DNA from: Streptomyces sp. ISL-12
GTDB taxonomy: Bacteria; Actinomycetota; Actinomycetes; Streptomycetales; Streptomycetaceae
Length of the DNA: 64,000 nucleotides
Assembly (NCBI RefSeq): GCF_018614415.1
Contig: NZ_JAGGOO010000028.1
Location: forward strand, 62,001-126,000
Reading direction: 5' to 3'
The translations under genes were made by a program, and so were the position numbers. A model generated the notes under the pieces. It made no database searches, was not told where the DNA came from, and worked only from the letters and a program-made list of their open reading frames with translations. Below are positions 55,432-64,000 of this stretch, piece after piece (the stretch's first letter is position 1; each line of letters starts with the position of its first letter).

Positions 55432-57738
55432 TCAAACCGGGGTCGCGGCGGCCTCCAGACGTACCACCAGCCCCTTGGACGCCGGTTGGTTGCTGAACTC
55501 GGCCACGCTGTCCAGCGGCACCAGGACGTTGGTCTCGGGGTAGTACGCGGCGGCGCACCCGCGGGCACTGGGGTAGGCGACCACGGTGAAACCGGCGGCG
55601 CGGCGCTCCGTACCGTCGGGCCCCACACTCACCAGGTCCACCCGCGCCCCGTCGGCCAGCCCGAGCGCCGTGAGGTCGTCCGGGTTGACCATGACCACCC
55701 GACGGCTGCCGTGGATGCCCCGGTACCGGTCGTCGTTCGTGTACGGGACCGTGTTCCACTGGTCGTGGGAGCGCAGCGTCTGCAGCAGCAGGTGCCCCTC
55801 GGGGACCTCGGGCATCCGCCAGTCGTTGGGGGTGAACTGGGCCTTGCCCGAGGCCGTGCCGAACACCCCTTCGTTGACCGGGTTGGGCAGCCTGATGCCG
55901 CCGGGCCGGGCGACCCGCCGGTTGTAGTCGTGCAGGCCCGGCACGACGCGGGAGATCCGGTCGCGGATGGTCCCGTAGTCGGCCTCGAACCGGTCCCACG
56001 GGATCTGTGTCCTGCCGTCCAGGGTGTGGCGGGCCAGCCGGCACAGGATCGCCACCTCGCTGAGCAGCAGCCGGGAGGCGGGTTCCAGCCGTCCGCGCGA
56101 GGCGTGCACCTCGCTCATGGAGTCCTCCACCGTGACGAACTGCTCGCCGGTGGCCTGCACGTCCCGCTCGGTGCGGCCCAGCGTCGGCAGGATCAGCGCC
56201 GTCTGTCCGCACACGGTGTGCGACCGGTTGAGCTTGGTGGAGACGTGCGCGGTGAGGCGGCAGCGCCGCATGGCCTCCTCGGTGACCTCGCTGTCCGGGG
56301 CGGCCCGCACGAAGTTGCCCGCCACCCCGAGGAAGACCTTGATCCGGCCCTCGCGCATCGCCTTGATCGAGTTCACCGAGTCCAGGCCGTGGTGCCGGGG
56401 CGGCTCGAAGCCGAACTCGTCGCGCAGCGCGTCGAGGAAGGAGTCGGGCATCTGCTCCCAGATGCCCACCGTGCGGTCGCCCTGCACATTGCTGTGCCCG
56501 CGCACCGGGCAGGCCCCGGCCCCGGTCCGGCCGAGGTTCCCGCGCAGCAGCAGGAAGTTGACGATCTCCCTGATGGTGGGGACGCCGTGCCGGTGCTGGG
56601 TGACGCCCATGGCCCAGCAGACGATGACCCGCTCGCTCGCCAGCACGTCGTCGCGCACCTGCTCGATCTCCGCCCGGGTCAGCCCGGTCGCGCGGAGGAT
56701 GTCCTCCCAGGCCACCGAGCGGGCGTGCCGGGAGAACTCCTCGAAACCGGCGGTACTGGACCGGATGAACTCGTGGTCGAGCACGGTGCCCGGCCGGGCG
56801 TCCTCCGCCTCCAGCAGGAGCCGGTTCAGCCCCTGGAACAGCGCGAGGTCGCCGCCGACGCGGATGCGCAGGAACCGGTCGGCGATCTCGACGCCGCGTC
56901 CGATCACGCCCCGCGGCTTCTGCGGGTTCTTGAACCGCAGCAGTCCCGCCTCCGGCAGCGGATTGACCGCGATGATCCGGGCGCCGCCCCGCTTGGCCGC
57001 CTCCAGGGCACTGAGCTGGCGCGGGTGGTTGGACCCGGGGTTCTGGCCCACCACGAAGATCAGGTCGGCGTGGTGCAGGTCCTCCAGGCTCACCGTGCCC
57101 TTGCCGGTGCCCAGCGTCTCGTGCAGGGCGAAGCCGCTGGACTCGTGGCACATGTTGCTGCAGTCGGGCAGGTTGTTGGTGCCGAAGGCCCGGGCGAAGA
57201 GCTGGAGGACGAACGCGGCCTCGTTGCTGACCCGGCCCGAGGTGTAGAAGACCGCCTCGTCGGGCGAGTCGAGTCCCTGGAGTTCCTCGGCGAGCAGCCC
57301 GAGGGCGTCCTGCCAGCCGATGGGCTCGTAGTGGTCCGAGCCCGGCCGCTTCACCATCGGCTCGGTGAGCCGGCCCTGCTGGTTGAGCCAGAGGTCGGAG
57401 CGCCGGCCCAGCTCGGAGACGGAGTGCCGGCGGAAGAAGTCGGCGGTGATCCGGCGCGTCGTCGCCTCGTCGTTGATGTGCTTGGCGCCGTTCTCGCAGT
57501 ACTCGTTGACGTGCCGGTGACCGGGGGTGGGGTCGGCCCAGGCACAGCCGGGGCAGTCGATGCCGCCGACCTGGTTCATGGTCAGCAGCGTCGTGCCGGT
57601 GCGCCGCGGCGAGGTCTCCGCCAGGGAGTACCGCAGCGCGTGCGCCACCGCGGGGGCGCCCGTGGCCCAGGTCTTGGGCGGTTCGACGGTGAGGTTCTCC
57701 GCGGGCTCGTCGCCCGGCGACTTCTGCGGCTTCGGCAT
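55432..57738 (-). CDS. FdhF/YdeP-type molybdopterin oxidoreductase
   Basis: A 768-residue molybdenum enzyme of the YdeP branch of formate-dehydrogenase-like oxidoreductases. Segments: GGIDCPGCAWADP near the N-terminus, EPIGWQDALGLLAEEL, FYTSGRVSNEAAF, DCSNMCHESSG (Mo-bis-MGD domain), VVGQNPGSNHPRQL and ARIIAVNPLPEAG. The final third is the MGD-binding barrel domain. Its substrate is not established (E. coli YdeP is linked to acid resistance). Accessory FdhD is not adjacent. A SRPBCC protein gene lies 31 bases upstream on the same strand. Confidence 0.93.
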   Translation of the reverse strand: MPKPQKSPGDEPAENLTVEPPKTWATGAPAVAHALRYSLAETSPRRTGTTLLTMNQVGGIDCPGCAWADPTPGHRHVNEYCENGAKHINDEATTRRITADFFRRHSVSELGRRSDLWLNQQGRLTEPMVKRPGSDHYEPIGWQDALGLLAEELQGLDSPDEAVFYTSGRVSNEAAFVLQLFARAFGTNNLPDCSNMCHESSGFALHETLGTGKGTVSLEDLHHADLIFVVGQNPGSNHPRQLSALEAAKRGGARIIAVNPLPEAGLLRFKNPQKPRGVIGRGVEIADRFLRIRVGGDLALFQGLNRLLLEAEDARPGTVLDHEFIRSSTAGFEEFSRHARSVAWEDILRATGLTRAEIEQVRDDVLASERVIVCWAMGVTQHRHGVPTIREIVNFLLLRGNLGRTGAGACPVRGHSNVQGDRTVGIWEQMPDSFLDALRDEFGFEPPRHHGLDSVNSIKAMREGRIKVFLGVAGNFVRAAPDSEVTEEAMRRCRLTAHVSTKLNRSHTVCGQTALILPTLGRTERDVQATGEQFVTVEDSMSEVHASRGRLEPASRLLLSEVAILCRLARHTLDGRTQIPWDRFEADYGTIRDRISRVVPGLHDYNRRVARPGGIRLPNPVNEGVFGTASGKAQFTPNDWRMPEVPEGHLLLQTLRSHDQWNTVPYTNDDRYRGIHGSRRVVMVNPDDLTALGLADGARVDLVSVGPDGTERRAAGFTVVAYPSARGCAAAYYPETNVLVPLDSVAEFSNQPASKGLVVRLEAAATPV

Positions 57739-57769
57739 CAGGCGGATCTCTCGCTCTCTCGGGGTCGGG

Positions 57770-58255
57770 TCAGCCGTGCGGCCAGTGCGGGACCAGGCTC
57801 CTGGCCGGCACGGCCTCGGCCGGCAGGACATGACCGTCGCGGATCGTGCCCCGCCAGGCCCCTGACTCTTCCCCCAGCCCCTCGATGAACTCCTTGAAGT
57901 GCGCGAGCCCGGACCCGAGGACGCGCCGCGTGATCCCGAGGGAGTCGGCGGGCCCCGTCCGCACCGTGACCGACGTCCGGTCCGGTGCGAGCGCGGCGAA
58001 CACCGCCTCGCCGCGCACCCGCGTACCGAGGACCCGCCAGCGCACCACCGTGTCCGGCCGCTGTTCGACGATCTCCGTCAGGTAGTCCCGGTGCACCGGA
58101 CCGAGCCCGACCCGCCAGCGGACGAGCGCGGGTTTGATCTGCTCGGCGCCGCGCACCACGGACACGAACCGCGGGAAGACCTTGAACTGGGTCCACTGGT
58201 TGTAGGCGGTGCGCACCGGCACCGCGATCTCGATGGTCTCTTCGATGGTGCCCAT
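57770..58255 (-). CDS. SRPBCC (START-like) family protein
   Basis: A 161-residue protein with the helix-grip fold: ETIEIAVPVRTAYNQWTQFKVFPRFVSVVRG... followed by strands and the long C-terminal helix (ITRRVLGSGLAHFKEFIEGLGEESG). Such domains bind hydrophobic ligands or act as cyclases. The ATG at 58255 is where the fold starts. It precedes the FdhF/YdeP gene by 31 bases and probably shares its transcript, which is an unusual pairing. No enzyme activity can be assigned. Confidence 0.87.
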   Translation of the reverse strand: MGTIEETIEIAVPVRTAYNQWTQFKVFPRFVSVVRGAEQIKPALVRWRVGLGPVHRDYLTEIVEQRPDTVVRWRVLGTRVRGEAVFAALAPDRTSVTVRTGPADSLGITRRVLGSGLAHFKEFIEGLGEESGAWRGTIRDGHVLPAEAVPARSLVPHWPHG

Positions 58256-58343
58256 GACCCGCCTGTCTCCGAGCGCTCGTCCTCTTGCAGTCTCGGGTGC
58301 CCCCGCAGGGGCCGCCACATGTCTTGGTCCTGCCGCGTGACCG

Positions 58344-59504
58344 TCATTCCGTCCAGACCCGGACCCAGTCGACCTGGAGGTCGGCCGGCACGAGCGTCGG
58401 GCCGCCGAAGGAGCCCTGGGTGTTCTGCATGACCAGATAGTGCGGGGAGCCGACGACGCCCGAGGTCTGGGTGTGCACCGGCTTCCCGTCGTAGAACCAG
58501 GTGATCTTCCCGGGCTCCCACCGGTGCCCGAAGGTGTGCCAGCCGGTGAGATCGCCGGACGGGCAGTGCCCCCGGTCGGTGTCCGTGGCGTGCCAGTACG
58601 AGCAGACCTCGCCGGACAGGCCCTCCATGGTGTCGGTCTCGCCGTCCCGGGGCCAGAACTCGCCGGTGTCCCACAGCGCCGGCCAGTTCGCGACCTCGCC
58701 GTCCGCCGACGGGACGCGGGCCCGGTACTCGACGGCGCCGTAGCTGTAGGAGAACGTGCCCATCGTGTTCACCTGGGCTCCGGTGTGCCGGCGTGCCTTC
58801 CCCTTGCACGAGCTGTCCTCACCGGTCAGCCTCAGGTGCAGCGCCCCGCCGGACACACCGACGTTCCGCGCGTCGTAACAGGCGTCCTCGGCGCTGTTCA
58901 CCGGGCCGGTGACGCCGGTGCCGAACCAGCCGGTGTTCCACTTCGAGGTGTCCAGCGAGTCACCCTCGAACTCGTCGGAGAACCGGAGCTGCCACGCGCC
59001 GGACGGTTCCCACGACGGACCGCCGCCGCCCGGCTCCCGCGCCGGCTCCGGCTCCGTCTTCGGTGTCGCACCGACCTTCAAGGTGATCGACGGCAGCGGA
59101 TGCCACACTCCGTCGGTGTCCTGCCACGAGCCGAACATGGTGTACGACCCCGCGGCGAACTCCCGCGCCCCCGAGGTGAAGGTGTGGCCCGACGGGCACA
59201 GCCGTACGCCGGACTCCGCGTCCGGGAAGTCGAGGTTGCGCCCGGCACCGTCGCGCACGGCGACCGTGACCCGGTCCGCCGTGACGCACCGGTCCGCGGT
59301 GATCTCCAGCCGCGCCGACGCGCGCTGCCCGGCGGTGAGGTAACCCGGTCCGAGGCCGAGTTGAGTGACCCGAGGACCTGAGGGGTCGCCACTGGCCGCG
59401 GTGGCGAGGGAAAGGGCCGCCGTGGTGACGGCCCCGGCGGTGACGAGAATGCCGATACGCAGCGAGCGCGGCTTCGGCCTGGCGTGCCGGGGTGTTGTTC
59501 CCAT
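58344..59504 (-). CDS. secreted GH16-family glucanase
   Basis: A 386-residue secreted enzyme. The ATG at 59504 has GGAGGGG upstream. The N-terminal basic segment and hydrophobic stretch (RIGILVTAGAVTTAALSLATAASG) form the signal. An accessory beta-domain follows (residues about 48-150), then a Pro/Glu linker. The GH16 catalytic domain begins WQLRFSDEFEGDSLDTSKWN and has the E-x-D-x-x-E motif as GETDTMEG, so both catalytic Glu are present. GH16 enzymes cut beta-1,3(1,4)-glucans and related polymers. Confidence 0.93.
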   Translation of the reverse strand: MGTTPRHARPKPRSLRIGILVTAGAVTTAALSLATAASGDPSGPRVTQLGLGPGYLTAGQRASARLEITADRCVTADRVTVAVRDGAGRNLDFPDAESGVRLCPSGHTFTSGAREFAAGSYTMFGSWQDTDGVWHPLPSITLKVGATPKTEPEPAREPGGGGPSWEPSGAWQLRFSDEFEGDSLDTSKWNTGWFGTGVTGPVNSAEDACYDARNVGVSGGALHLRLTGEDSSCKGKARRHTGAQVNTMGTFSYSYGAVEYRARVPSADGEVANWPALWDTGEFWPRDGETDTMEGLSGEVCSYWHATDTDRGHCPSGDLTGWHTFGHRWEPGKITWFYDGKPVHTQTSGVVGSPHYLVMQNTQGSFGGPTLVPADLQVDWVRVWTE

Positions 59505-59581
59505 CGCGTGATTCCCCTCCGGTACGGCGAGGTTGGCCGGGACAGGGCAGGGTACTCCGCCCATTCTGGAAGGGAGAGCCG

Positions 59582-60886
59582 TTGTCTGCTGAGGAAAAGA
59601 AGAACATTTTCATGATCGGCCTGGACGAGGCCAATCTGCCGACGCTCCAGGCCGTACCGGGCGCCGAATCACTGCGTTTCCACGGCCTGTTGACCATCGA
59701 GGAACTGCAGGACGGAGAGGTGTCGCTACCGGAAGTGATCAAGAAAGCGGAGAGCGTGCTCGACGCTTTCGACGGAAGCGTCGACGCGATCGTCGGCTAC
59801 TGGGATTTCCCGGTCAGCACCCTCGTGCCGATCCTGGGCGAACGCTACGGCACCCGCACCACCAGCCTCGCGTCGATCGTCAAGTGCGAGCACAAATACT
59901 GGAGCCGGGTGGAACAGCGCAAGGTCACCGACGCGCTGCCGCGCTTCGGCCGGGTCGACCTGGAGGCCGATCCGCCGCCGGTCCCGGAGGGCCTGCGCTT
60001 CCCGATGTGGCTCAAGCCCGCCCTGTCCTACTCCTCCGAACTCGCCTTCGGCGTCAAGGACGAGCAGGAGTTCCGCAAGGCCGCCGCCGAGATACGGGAG
60101 GGCATCTCCCGGGTCGGCCGCCCCTTCGAGCACGTCCTCGACCGGGTCGACCTGCCGCCCGAGATGGACGGCGTCGGCGGCCGGGTGTGCCTGGCGGAAG
60201 AGGCGCTGACGGGCATCCAGGTCGCGGTGGAGGGCTACGTCCACCAGGGCGAGGTGACCGTCTACGGCACCCTGGACTCCATCGACTACCCCGACTCGCC
60301 GTGCTTCCTGCGCCACCAGTACCCCTCGACCCTGCCGCCCCCGGTGATCGACCGGCTGCACGACGTGACCCGGCGCGTGATGACCCGGATCGGCTTCGAC
60401 GCGGCGACCTTCAGCGTGGAGTACTTCTACGACCCGAAGACGCAGGAGGTCAGCCTGCTGGAGATCAACCCCCGCCACTCCCAGTCGCACGCCGAGCTGT
60501 TCGAGTACGTGGACGGGGTGCCCAACCACCACTGCATGGTCGCCCTCGCCCTCGGCACCGATCCGGCGATGCCCTACCGGCAGGGCGAGTACGCCATGGC
60601 GGCGAAGTGGTACTACCGCTGGTTCACGGACGGCGTGGTGCGCGCGGTGCCCTCGCCCGAGGAGATCGCGCGGATCGAACGCGAGATACCGGGCGTGCGC
60701 GTCCACGTCGTACCGGAGCGGGGGCAGCGGCTCTCGGACCTGTCCCAGCAGGACAGTTACAGCTACGAGGTGGCGCACGTCTTCACCGGCGGTGACGACG
60801 AGGAAGACCTGCGCCGCAAGTTCGACCAGTGCGTGGCGGCCCTCGGGCTCGTGATCGACGAGCCCGGAGCGGGACCGCGCGCGTAA
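59582..60886 (+). CDS. ATP-grasp family ligase-like protein
   Basis: A 434-residue ATP-grasp protein. A TTG at 59582 with GGAAGGGAGAG upstream is the likely start. The N-terminal domain has a Rossmann-like beginning (KNIFMIGLDEANLPTLQAVPG); the ATP-grasp core includes MWLKPALSYSSELAFGV, VCLAEEALTGIQVAVEGYV and the metal-binding VSLLEINPRHSQSHAELFEY. Such enzymes join a carboxylate to an amine (peptides, amino-acid conjugates) or carboxylate biotin. No carrier domain is seen. A CocE-like hydrolase gene starts 12 bases after it, with AAGGAGG overlapping the stop, so the two form an operon. Confidence 0.9.
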   Translation: MSAEEKKNIFMIGLDEANLPTLQAVPGAESLRFHGLLTIEELQDGEVSLPEVIKKAESVLDAFDGSVDAIVGYWDFPVSTLVPILGERYGTRTTSLASIVKCEHKYWSRVEQRKVTDALPRFGRVDLEADPPPVPEGLRFPMWLKPALSYSSELAFGVKDEQEFRKAAAEIREGISRVGRPFEHVLDRVDLPPEMDGVGGRVCLAEEALTGIQVAVEGYVHQGEVTVYGTLDSIDYPDSPCFLRHQYPSTLPPPVIDRLHDVTRRVMTRIGFDAATFSVEYFYDPKTQEVSLLEINPRHSQSHAELFEYVDGVPNHHCMVALALGTDPAMPYRQGEYAMAAKWYYRWFTDGVVRAVPSPEEIARIEREIPGVRVHVVPERGQRLSDLSQQDSYSYEVAHVFTGGDDEEDLRRKFDQCVAALGLVIDEPGAGPRA

Positions 60887-60898
60887 GGAGGCCGCCGC

Positions 60899-62932
60899 AT
60901 GCGCCACGTGACCCATCTGCCGTACGCGACGAAGGAAGAGGAACACGTCGTCGTCCCCCTGTCCGACGGCGTCCGCCTGTCGGCGCGGATCTGGCGCCCC
61001 ACCTCCTCCGACCACGACCCCGTGCCGGCGGTCCTGGAGTACATCCCCTACCGCAAACGCGACCTGACCGCCGTCCGCGACTCCGTCCACCACCCCTACC
61101 TGGCCGGACACGGCTACGCCTGCGTCCGCGTCGACCTGCGCGGCACCGGGGAGTCGGAAGGGGTCCTGGAGGACGAGTACCTGGAGCGGGAACAGCGCGA
61201 CGCGGAGGAGGTGCTGGCCTGGCTCGCCGAGCAGCCCTGGTGCGACGGCTCCCTGGGGATGATGGGCATCTCCTGGGGCGCCTTCGCCGCCCTCCAGGTG
61301 GCGGCCCGGCAGCCGCCCGGGCTCAAGGCGATCGTCATCGCCTCCTTCACCGACGACCGGCACGCCGACGACATGCACTACATGGGCGGGGCGATGCTCT
61401 CCGACAACCTGGCCGAGGCGGGCACCATGTTCGCCTACGCCACCTGCCCGCCCGACCCGGCCGTGGTCGGCGAGAGCTGGCGCGAGATGTGGCGGGAACG
61501 CCTGGAGCGCACCGAGCCCTGGGTCCTCCCGTGGCTGCGCCACCAGCGCCGCGACGACTACTGGCGGCACGCCTCCGTCGGGGAGCGGCCCGAGGACGTC
61601 CGCTGCCCGGTGCTCGCCTCCAGCGGCTGGGCGGACGGCTACTCCAACGCCGTCACCCGGCTCCTGGCCCGCCTCGACGTCCCCCGCAAGGGACTGATCG
61701 GCCCCTGGTCGCACAAGTACCCCCACCTCGGTGAGCCCGGCCCCGCCATCGGCTACCTCCAGGAGGTGGTGCGCTGGTGGGACCACTGGCTCAAGGGCGC
61801 CGACAACGGGGTCATGGACGGCCCGATGCTGCACACGTGGATGCAGGACAGCGTGCCGCCGTCCACCTCCTACGAGGAACGGCCCGGCCGCTGGGTGGCG
61901 GAACCGTCCTGGCCCTCACCGAACGTCCACCCCGTCACCCACCCCCTGGTACGGCACCGGATCGCGCCGCCCGGCGAGCCCGCCGCCGACGGGGACGGCG
62001 AGGTGCTCACCGTGCAGTCGCCGCTGTCCGTCGGCCAGTTCGGCGGGAAGTGGGCCTCGTACAACGCGCCCCCGGACCTGCCCTACGACCAGCGGGAGGA
62101 GGACGGCGGCTCCCTGGTCTTCGAGACCGATCCGCTCACCGAGCCGCTGGAGATCCTCGGCTCGCCGACCGTGGACCTCGACCTGTCCGTCGACCAGCCG
62201 GTCGCCATGGTGGCCGCCCGGCTCTCCGACGTCCGCCCGGACGGGGCCGCGACCCGGGTGACCTACGGCCTGCTCAACCTCACCCGGCACGAGAGCACCG
62301 AGCACCCCGAACCCCTGGAGCCCGGACGCCGTTACCGCGCCACCGTCCACCTCAACGGAGTGGCGCAGACCTTCCCGCCCGGCCACCGCGTACGGCTCTC
62401 CCTGTCGACGTCCTACTGGCCGCTGGCCTGGCCGCCGCCGAAGCCGGCCCGCCTCGGCGTCCGGGAGCACTCCAGCACGCTCACCCTGCCCGTCCGCCCG
62501 GCGGACGCGCCCGACGGCGCACCGGCCACCCCGTTCGGCGAACCGGAGGGCACCGAGCCCCTCGCCACCACGCAGCTCACCCCGCCCGAGGAGCGCTGGG
62601 AGGTGAGGCGCGACCTGATCGACTACCACGCCGCACTGGACATCGTGAAGGACCGCGGCACGGTCCGCTTCGAGGAGATCGGCCTGGACGTGGGCCGCCG
62701 CGCCCACGAGCGCTACGCGGCGGTCGCCGACGACTTCACCTCCGTCAGCGGGGAGTCGACCTGGACCATGACGTTCCGGCGCGCGGACTGGGACGTCCGC
62801 GTCGTCACACACACCCGGCTCACCTGCGACGAACGGGACTTCCACGTCGACGCCACGCTCGACGGCTATGAGGGCGACCGCCGGGTCTTCTCCCGCACCT
62901 GGAACGAGACGGTCCGCCGCGATCTGCTGTAG
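60899..62932 (+). CDS. CocE/NonD-family hydrolase (X-Pro dipeptidyl-peptidase-like)
   Basis: A 677-residue serine hydrolase of the CocE/PepX group. The alpha/beta domain has YIPYRKRDLTAVRD, the elbow GISWGAF with the Ser nucleophile, SSGWADGYSNAV (Asp) and PWSHKYPHLG (His), so the triad looks complete, unlike three other hydrolases here. The C-terminal half is the jelly-roll domain (LTEPLEILGSPTVDLDLSVDQP, YRATVHLNGVAQTFPPGHRVRLSLSTS). Family members cleave esters or X-Pro dipeptides. No signal peptide. Translational coupling to the ATP-grasp gene is likely, so they probably act on the same class of compound. Confidence 0.93.
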   Translation: MRHVTHLPYATKEEEHVVVPLSDGVRLSARIWRPTSSDHDPVPAVLEYIPYRKRDLTAVRDSVHHPYLAGHGYACVRVDLRGTGESEGVLEDEYLEREQRDAEEVLAWLAEQPWCDGSLGMMGISWGAFAALQVAARQPPGLKAIVIASFTDDRHADDMHYMGGAMLSDNLAEAGTMFAYATCPPDPAVVGESWREMWRERLERTEPWVLPWLRHQRRDDYWRHASVGERPEDVRCPVLASSGWADGYSNAVTRLLARLDVPRKGLIGPWSHKYPHLGEPGPAIGYLQEVVRWWDHWLKGADNGVMDGPMLHTWMQDSVPPSTSYEERPGRWVAEPSWPSPNVHPVTHPLVRHRIAPPGEPAADGDGEVLTVQSPLSVGQFGGKWASYNAPPDLPYDQREEDGGSLVFETDPLTEPLEILGSPTVDLDLSVDQPVAMVAARLSDVRPDGAATRVTYGLLNLTRHESTEHPEPLEPGRRYRATVHLNGVAQTFPPGHRVRLSLSTSYWPLAWPPPKPARLGVREHSSTLTLPVRPADAPDGAPATPFGEPEGTEPLATTQLTPPEERWEVRRDLIDYHAALDIVKDRGTVRFEEIGLDVGRRAHERYAAVADDFTSVSGESTWTMTFRRADWDVRVVTHTRLTCDERDFHVDATLDGYEGDRRVFSRTWNETVRRDLL

Positions 62933-62956
62933 GGCGCCTCTTCGCTGAGGATCCCA

Positions 62957-62975
62957 TTGGCTTAGGCTTACCTAA
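62957..62975 (+). promoter_or_regulatory. iron box (DmdR/IdeR-type operator)
   Basis: TTGGCTTAGGCTTACCTAA matches the 19-bp DmdR/IdeR consensus (TTAGGTTAGGCTAACCTAA) at 16 of 19 positions by my count, and the inner CTTAGG-CTTA-CCTAAG is a perfect dyad. It lies 66 bases before the ATG of the following gene and would give repression in iron-rich conditions. Confidence 0.8.
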
Positions 62976-63040
62976 GCTTTACCTCGGGAATACCTTCAGC
63001 CTGCCCTCGTCAGTGGGGCACCCGCAGAAAGACCGCACAC

Positions 63041-64000
63041 ATGCCTACCCTCCACCGACGTGTCCCCCTGACCGCCGCGGGCGCCGTGGCCCTCGCGCTG
63101 GCCGGCGCACTCGTGCCGGCCGGCGCCGAGGCCGCGGCGCCCGCCTCGTCCGTCACCTCCGCACCGCTCGTCCAGGGGCTGTACCAGTCCGCGTACTCGG
63201 AGCGCAACGACGTGCTGTGGGCGACGGCGTCGGTGGGACAGCCCCCGGCGGCGGTCACCCGGTCGCGGCTGGTGCGGCTCGACCCGGACACCCTGGAGGT
63301 GGAGGCGGCCTACGACGCCCCGCTCGACGAGTCCGACGGCACCGTCGAGGCGGTCTACGGCATCGACGTCGACGACGAGCACAACACGGTGTGGGTCACC
63401 AACACCCGCGACGACAGCGTCGCCGTCTACAGCCAGCGCACCGGCCGGCACCTCGCGACCGTGCCCGGCGTCGCGCACGCGCGGGAGGTCGTCGTGGACG
63501 AGGAGCGCGACCTGGTGTGGGCGAGCGCCTACGGCAGCGGCTCCGTCGTCGCCTTCGACAGCCGTACGTACCGGGAGGTCAGGCGCGTCACCGTGGCGGG
63601 GGCCGGTCCGACGGGACTGGCGCTGGACGAGCGGACCGGCACCGTCCACGCCGCCGACTTCACCCACGACCGCATACTGAGCATCACTCCCCGTTCCGAC
63701 GTCCCCCGGATCGCCCCCACCGGTGACGGCCCGCTCTCGGTCGCGCTCTCCGCCGACGGCCGCACCGCCTACACCGCCGACCAGGGCGCGGGCACGGTGT
63801 CGGTCGTCGATCTGCGCAAGGGCGCGGTCACCCGGTCCATAGCCACCGGCGAGGGTGCCAAGTCCGTGGCCACTGACCCGTGTTCCGGCCGGGTCCTGGT
63901 CGTCAACCGGCTGGCCGCGAGCGTCTCCGTGGTCGCCCCGCGGCCGGGCACCGTCACCGAGACCATCGCCACCGCGGCGCTCCCCAACCACGTCCACGTG
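63041..64000 (+). CDS. secreted YVTN-type beta-propeller protein, partial
   Basis: The first 320 codons are visible; the gene runs past the window. The N-terminus (MPTLHRRVPLTAAGAVALALAGALVPAGAEA) is a signal peptide with a twin Arg. The rest is YVTN/YncE-like beta-propeller repeats, each with a strand pattern such as DVDDEHNTVWVTNTRDDSVAVYS, VVDEERDLVWASAYGSGSVVAFD and ALSADGRTAYTADQGAGTVSVVD. Function is unknown. An iron box upstream suggests expression under iron shortage, so it may help bind iron or a siderophore; that is inference. Confidence 0.85.
   Translation, partial: MPTLHRRVPLTAAGAVALALAGALVPAGAEAAAPASSVTSAPLVQGLYQSAYSERNDVLWATASVGQPPAAVTRSRLVRLDPDTLEVEAAYDAPLDESDGTVEAVYGIDVDDEHNTVWVTNTRDDSVAVYSQRTGRHLATVPGVAHAREVVVDEERDLVWASAYGSGSVVAFDSRTYREVRRVTVAGAGPTGLALDERTGTVHAADFTHDRILSITPRSDVPRIAPTGDGPLSVALSADGRTAYTADQGAGTVSVVDLRKGAVTRSIATGEGAKSVATDPCSGRVLVVNRLAASVSVVAPRPGTVTETIATAALPNHVHV

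Noticed and set aside
55339..57888. An 849-codon + strand frame
   Set aside because: It is antisense to the FdhF/YdeP gene, whose protein sequence is clearly recognisable.

Overview
The window looks like a piece of a Streptomyces (or very close actinomycete) chromosome. GC is very high, codons end almost always in G or C, GTG and TTG starts are common, and there is a complete 'conservon' (cvnA-B-C-D plus a P450), a gene set typical of streptomycetes. By eye I found only one in-frame TTA codon (33671-33673). There are no rRNA or tRNA genes, no CRISPR array, no insertion sequence and no phage module. The mix of catabolic, secreted and regulatory genes, together with several gene remnants, suits accessory or chromosome-arm DNA rather than the core.

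Layout. 1-5100: end of a YkuD-type lipoprotein, an SDR, a flavodoxin-like reductase, the 3' remnant of a pyruvate carboxylase gene, a sirtuin and a SnoaL-like protein. 5198-10989: a LysR regulator, then the conservon operon whose fifth gene is a CYP157-like P450 without the ExxR motif. 11057-18664: a second P450, GH25 lysozyme, CBS-BON protein, SDR, AraC regulator, orphan sugar-binding lipoprotein and an alpha/beta hydrolase with Asp at the nucleophile position. 18753-27372: a large LuxR-type ATPase regulator, a haloperoxidase with an internal deletion, an amidohydrolase, an M14 carboxypeptidase and an orphan response regulator. 27373-38817: oxidoreductases, NUDIX and MOSC proteins, a YeeE/YedE sulfur transporter behind a possible cysteine leader peptide, a bldA-type P450, stress-type small proteins, an AI-2E-family transporter, a sulfotransferase and two acetyltransferases. 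39048-46544: a broken LacI gene, a Tat-exported GH43-like protein, a MarR-MFS unit, an EEP-family membrane protein and a broken nucleotidyltransferase. 46631-53631: a C45-family hydrolase and a glucarate/galactarate catabolic locus. 53648-64000: a hydrolase plus GH114 pair, FdhF/YdeP molybdoenzyme, GH16, an ATP-grasp plus CocE-like hydrolase operon, and a beta-propeller protein behind an iron box.

How genes work together. The clearest pathway is aldarate use: GntP-type permease imports glucarate/galactarate, GudD and the TalrD/GalrD-type dehydratase make 5-keto-4-deoxyglucarate, and KdgD converts it to 2-oxoglutarate semialdehyde; a LysR gene with an inverted-repeat operator sits between the two arms. 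The final dehydrogenase is not in the window. The conservon should form a membrane-associated, G-protein-like switch with its P450.

The most striking general feature is decay. Four genes are truncated, deleted or frameshifted (pyruvate carboxylase, haloperoxidase, LacI, nucleotidyltransferase). Three more intact reading frames have lost or changed the key catalytic residue of their family (SDR lysine; two hydrolase nucleophile serines). I did not find a clearly new defence or biosynthetic system. The best candidates for something undescribed are the ATP-grasp/CocE operon, the 25-bp tandem repeat that runs into the NUDIX start, and the cysteine-containing leaderless small ORF before the sulfur transporter.
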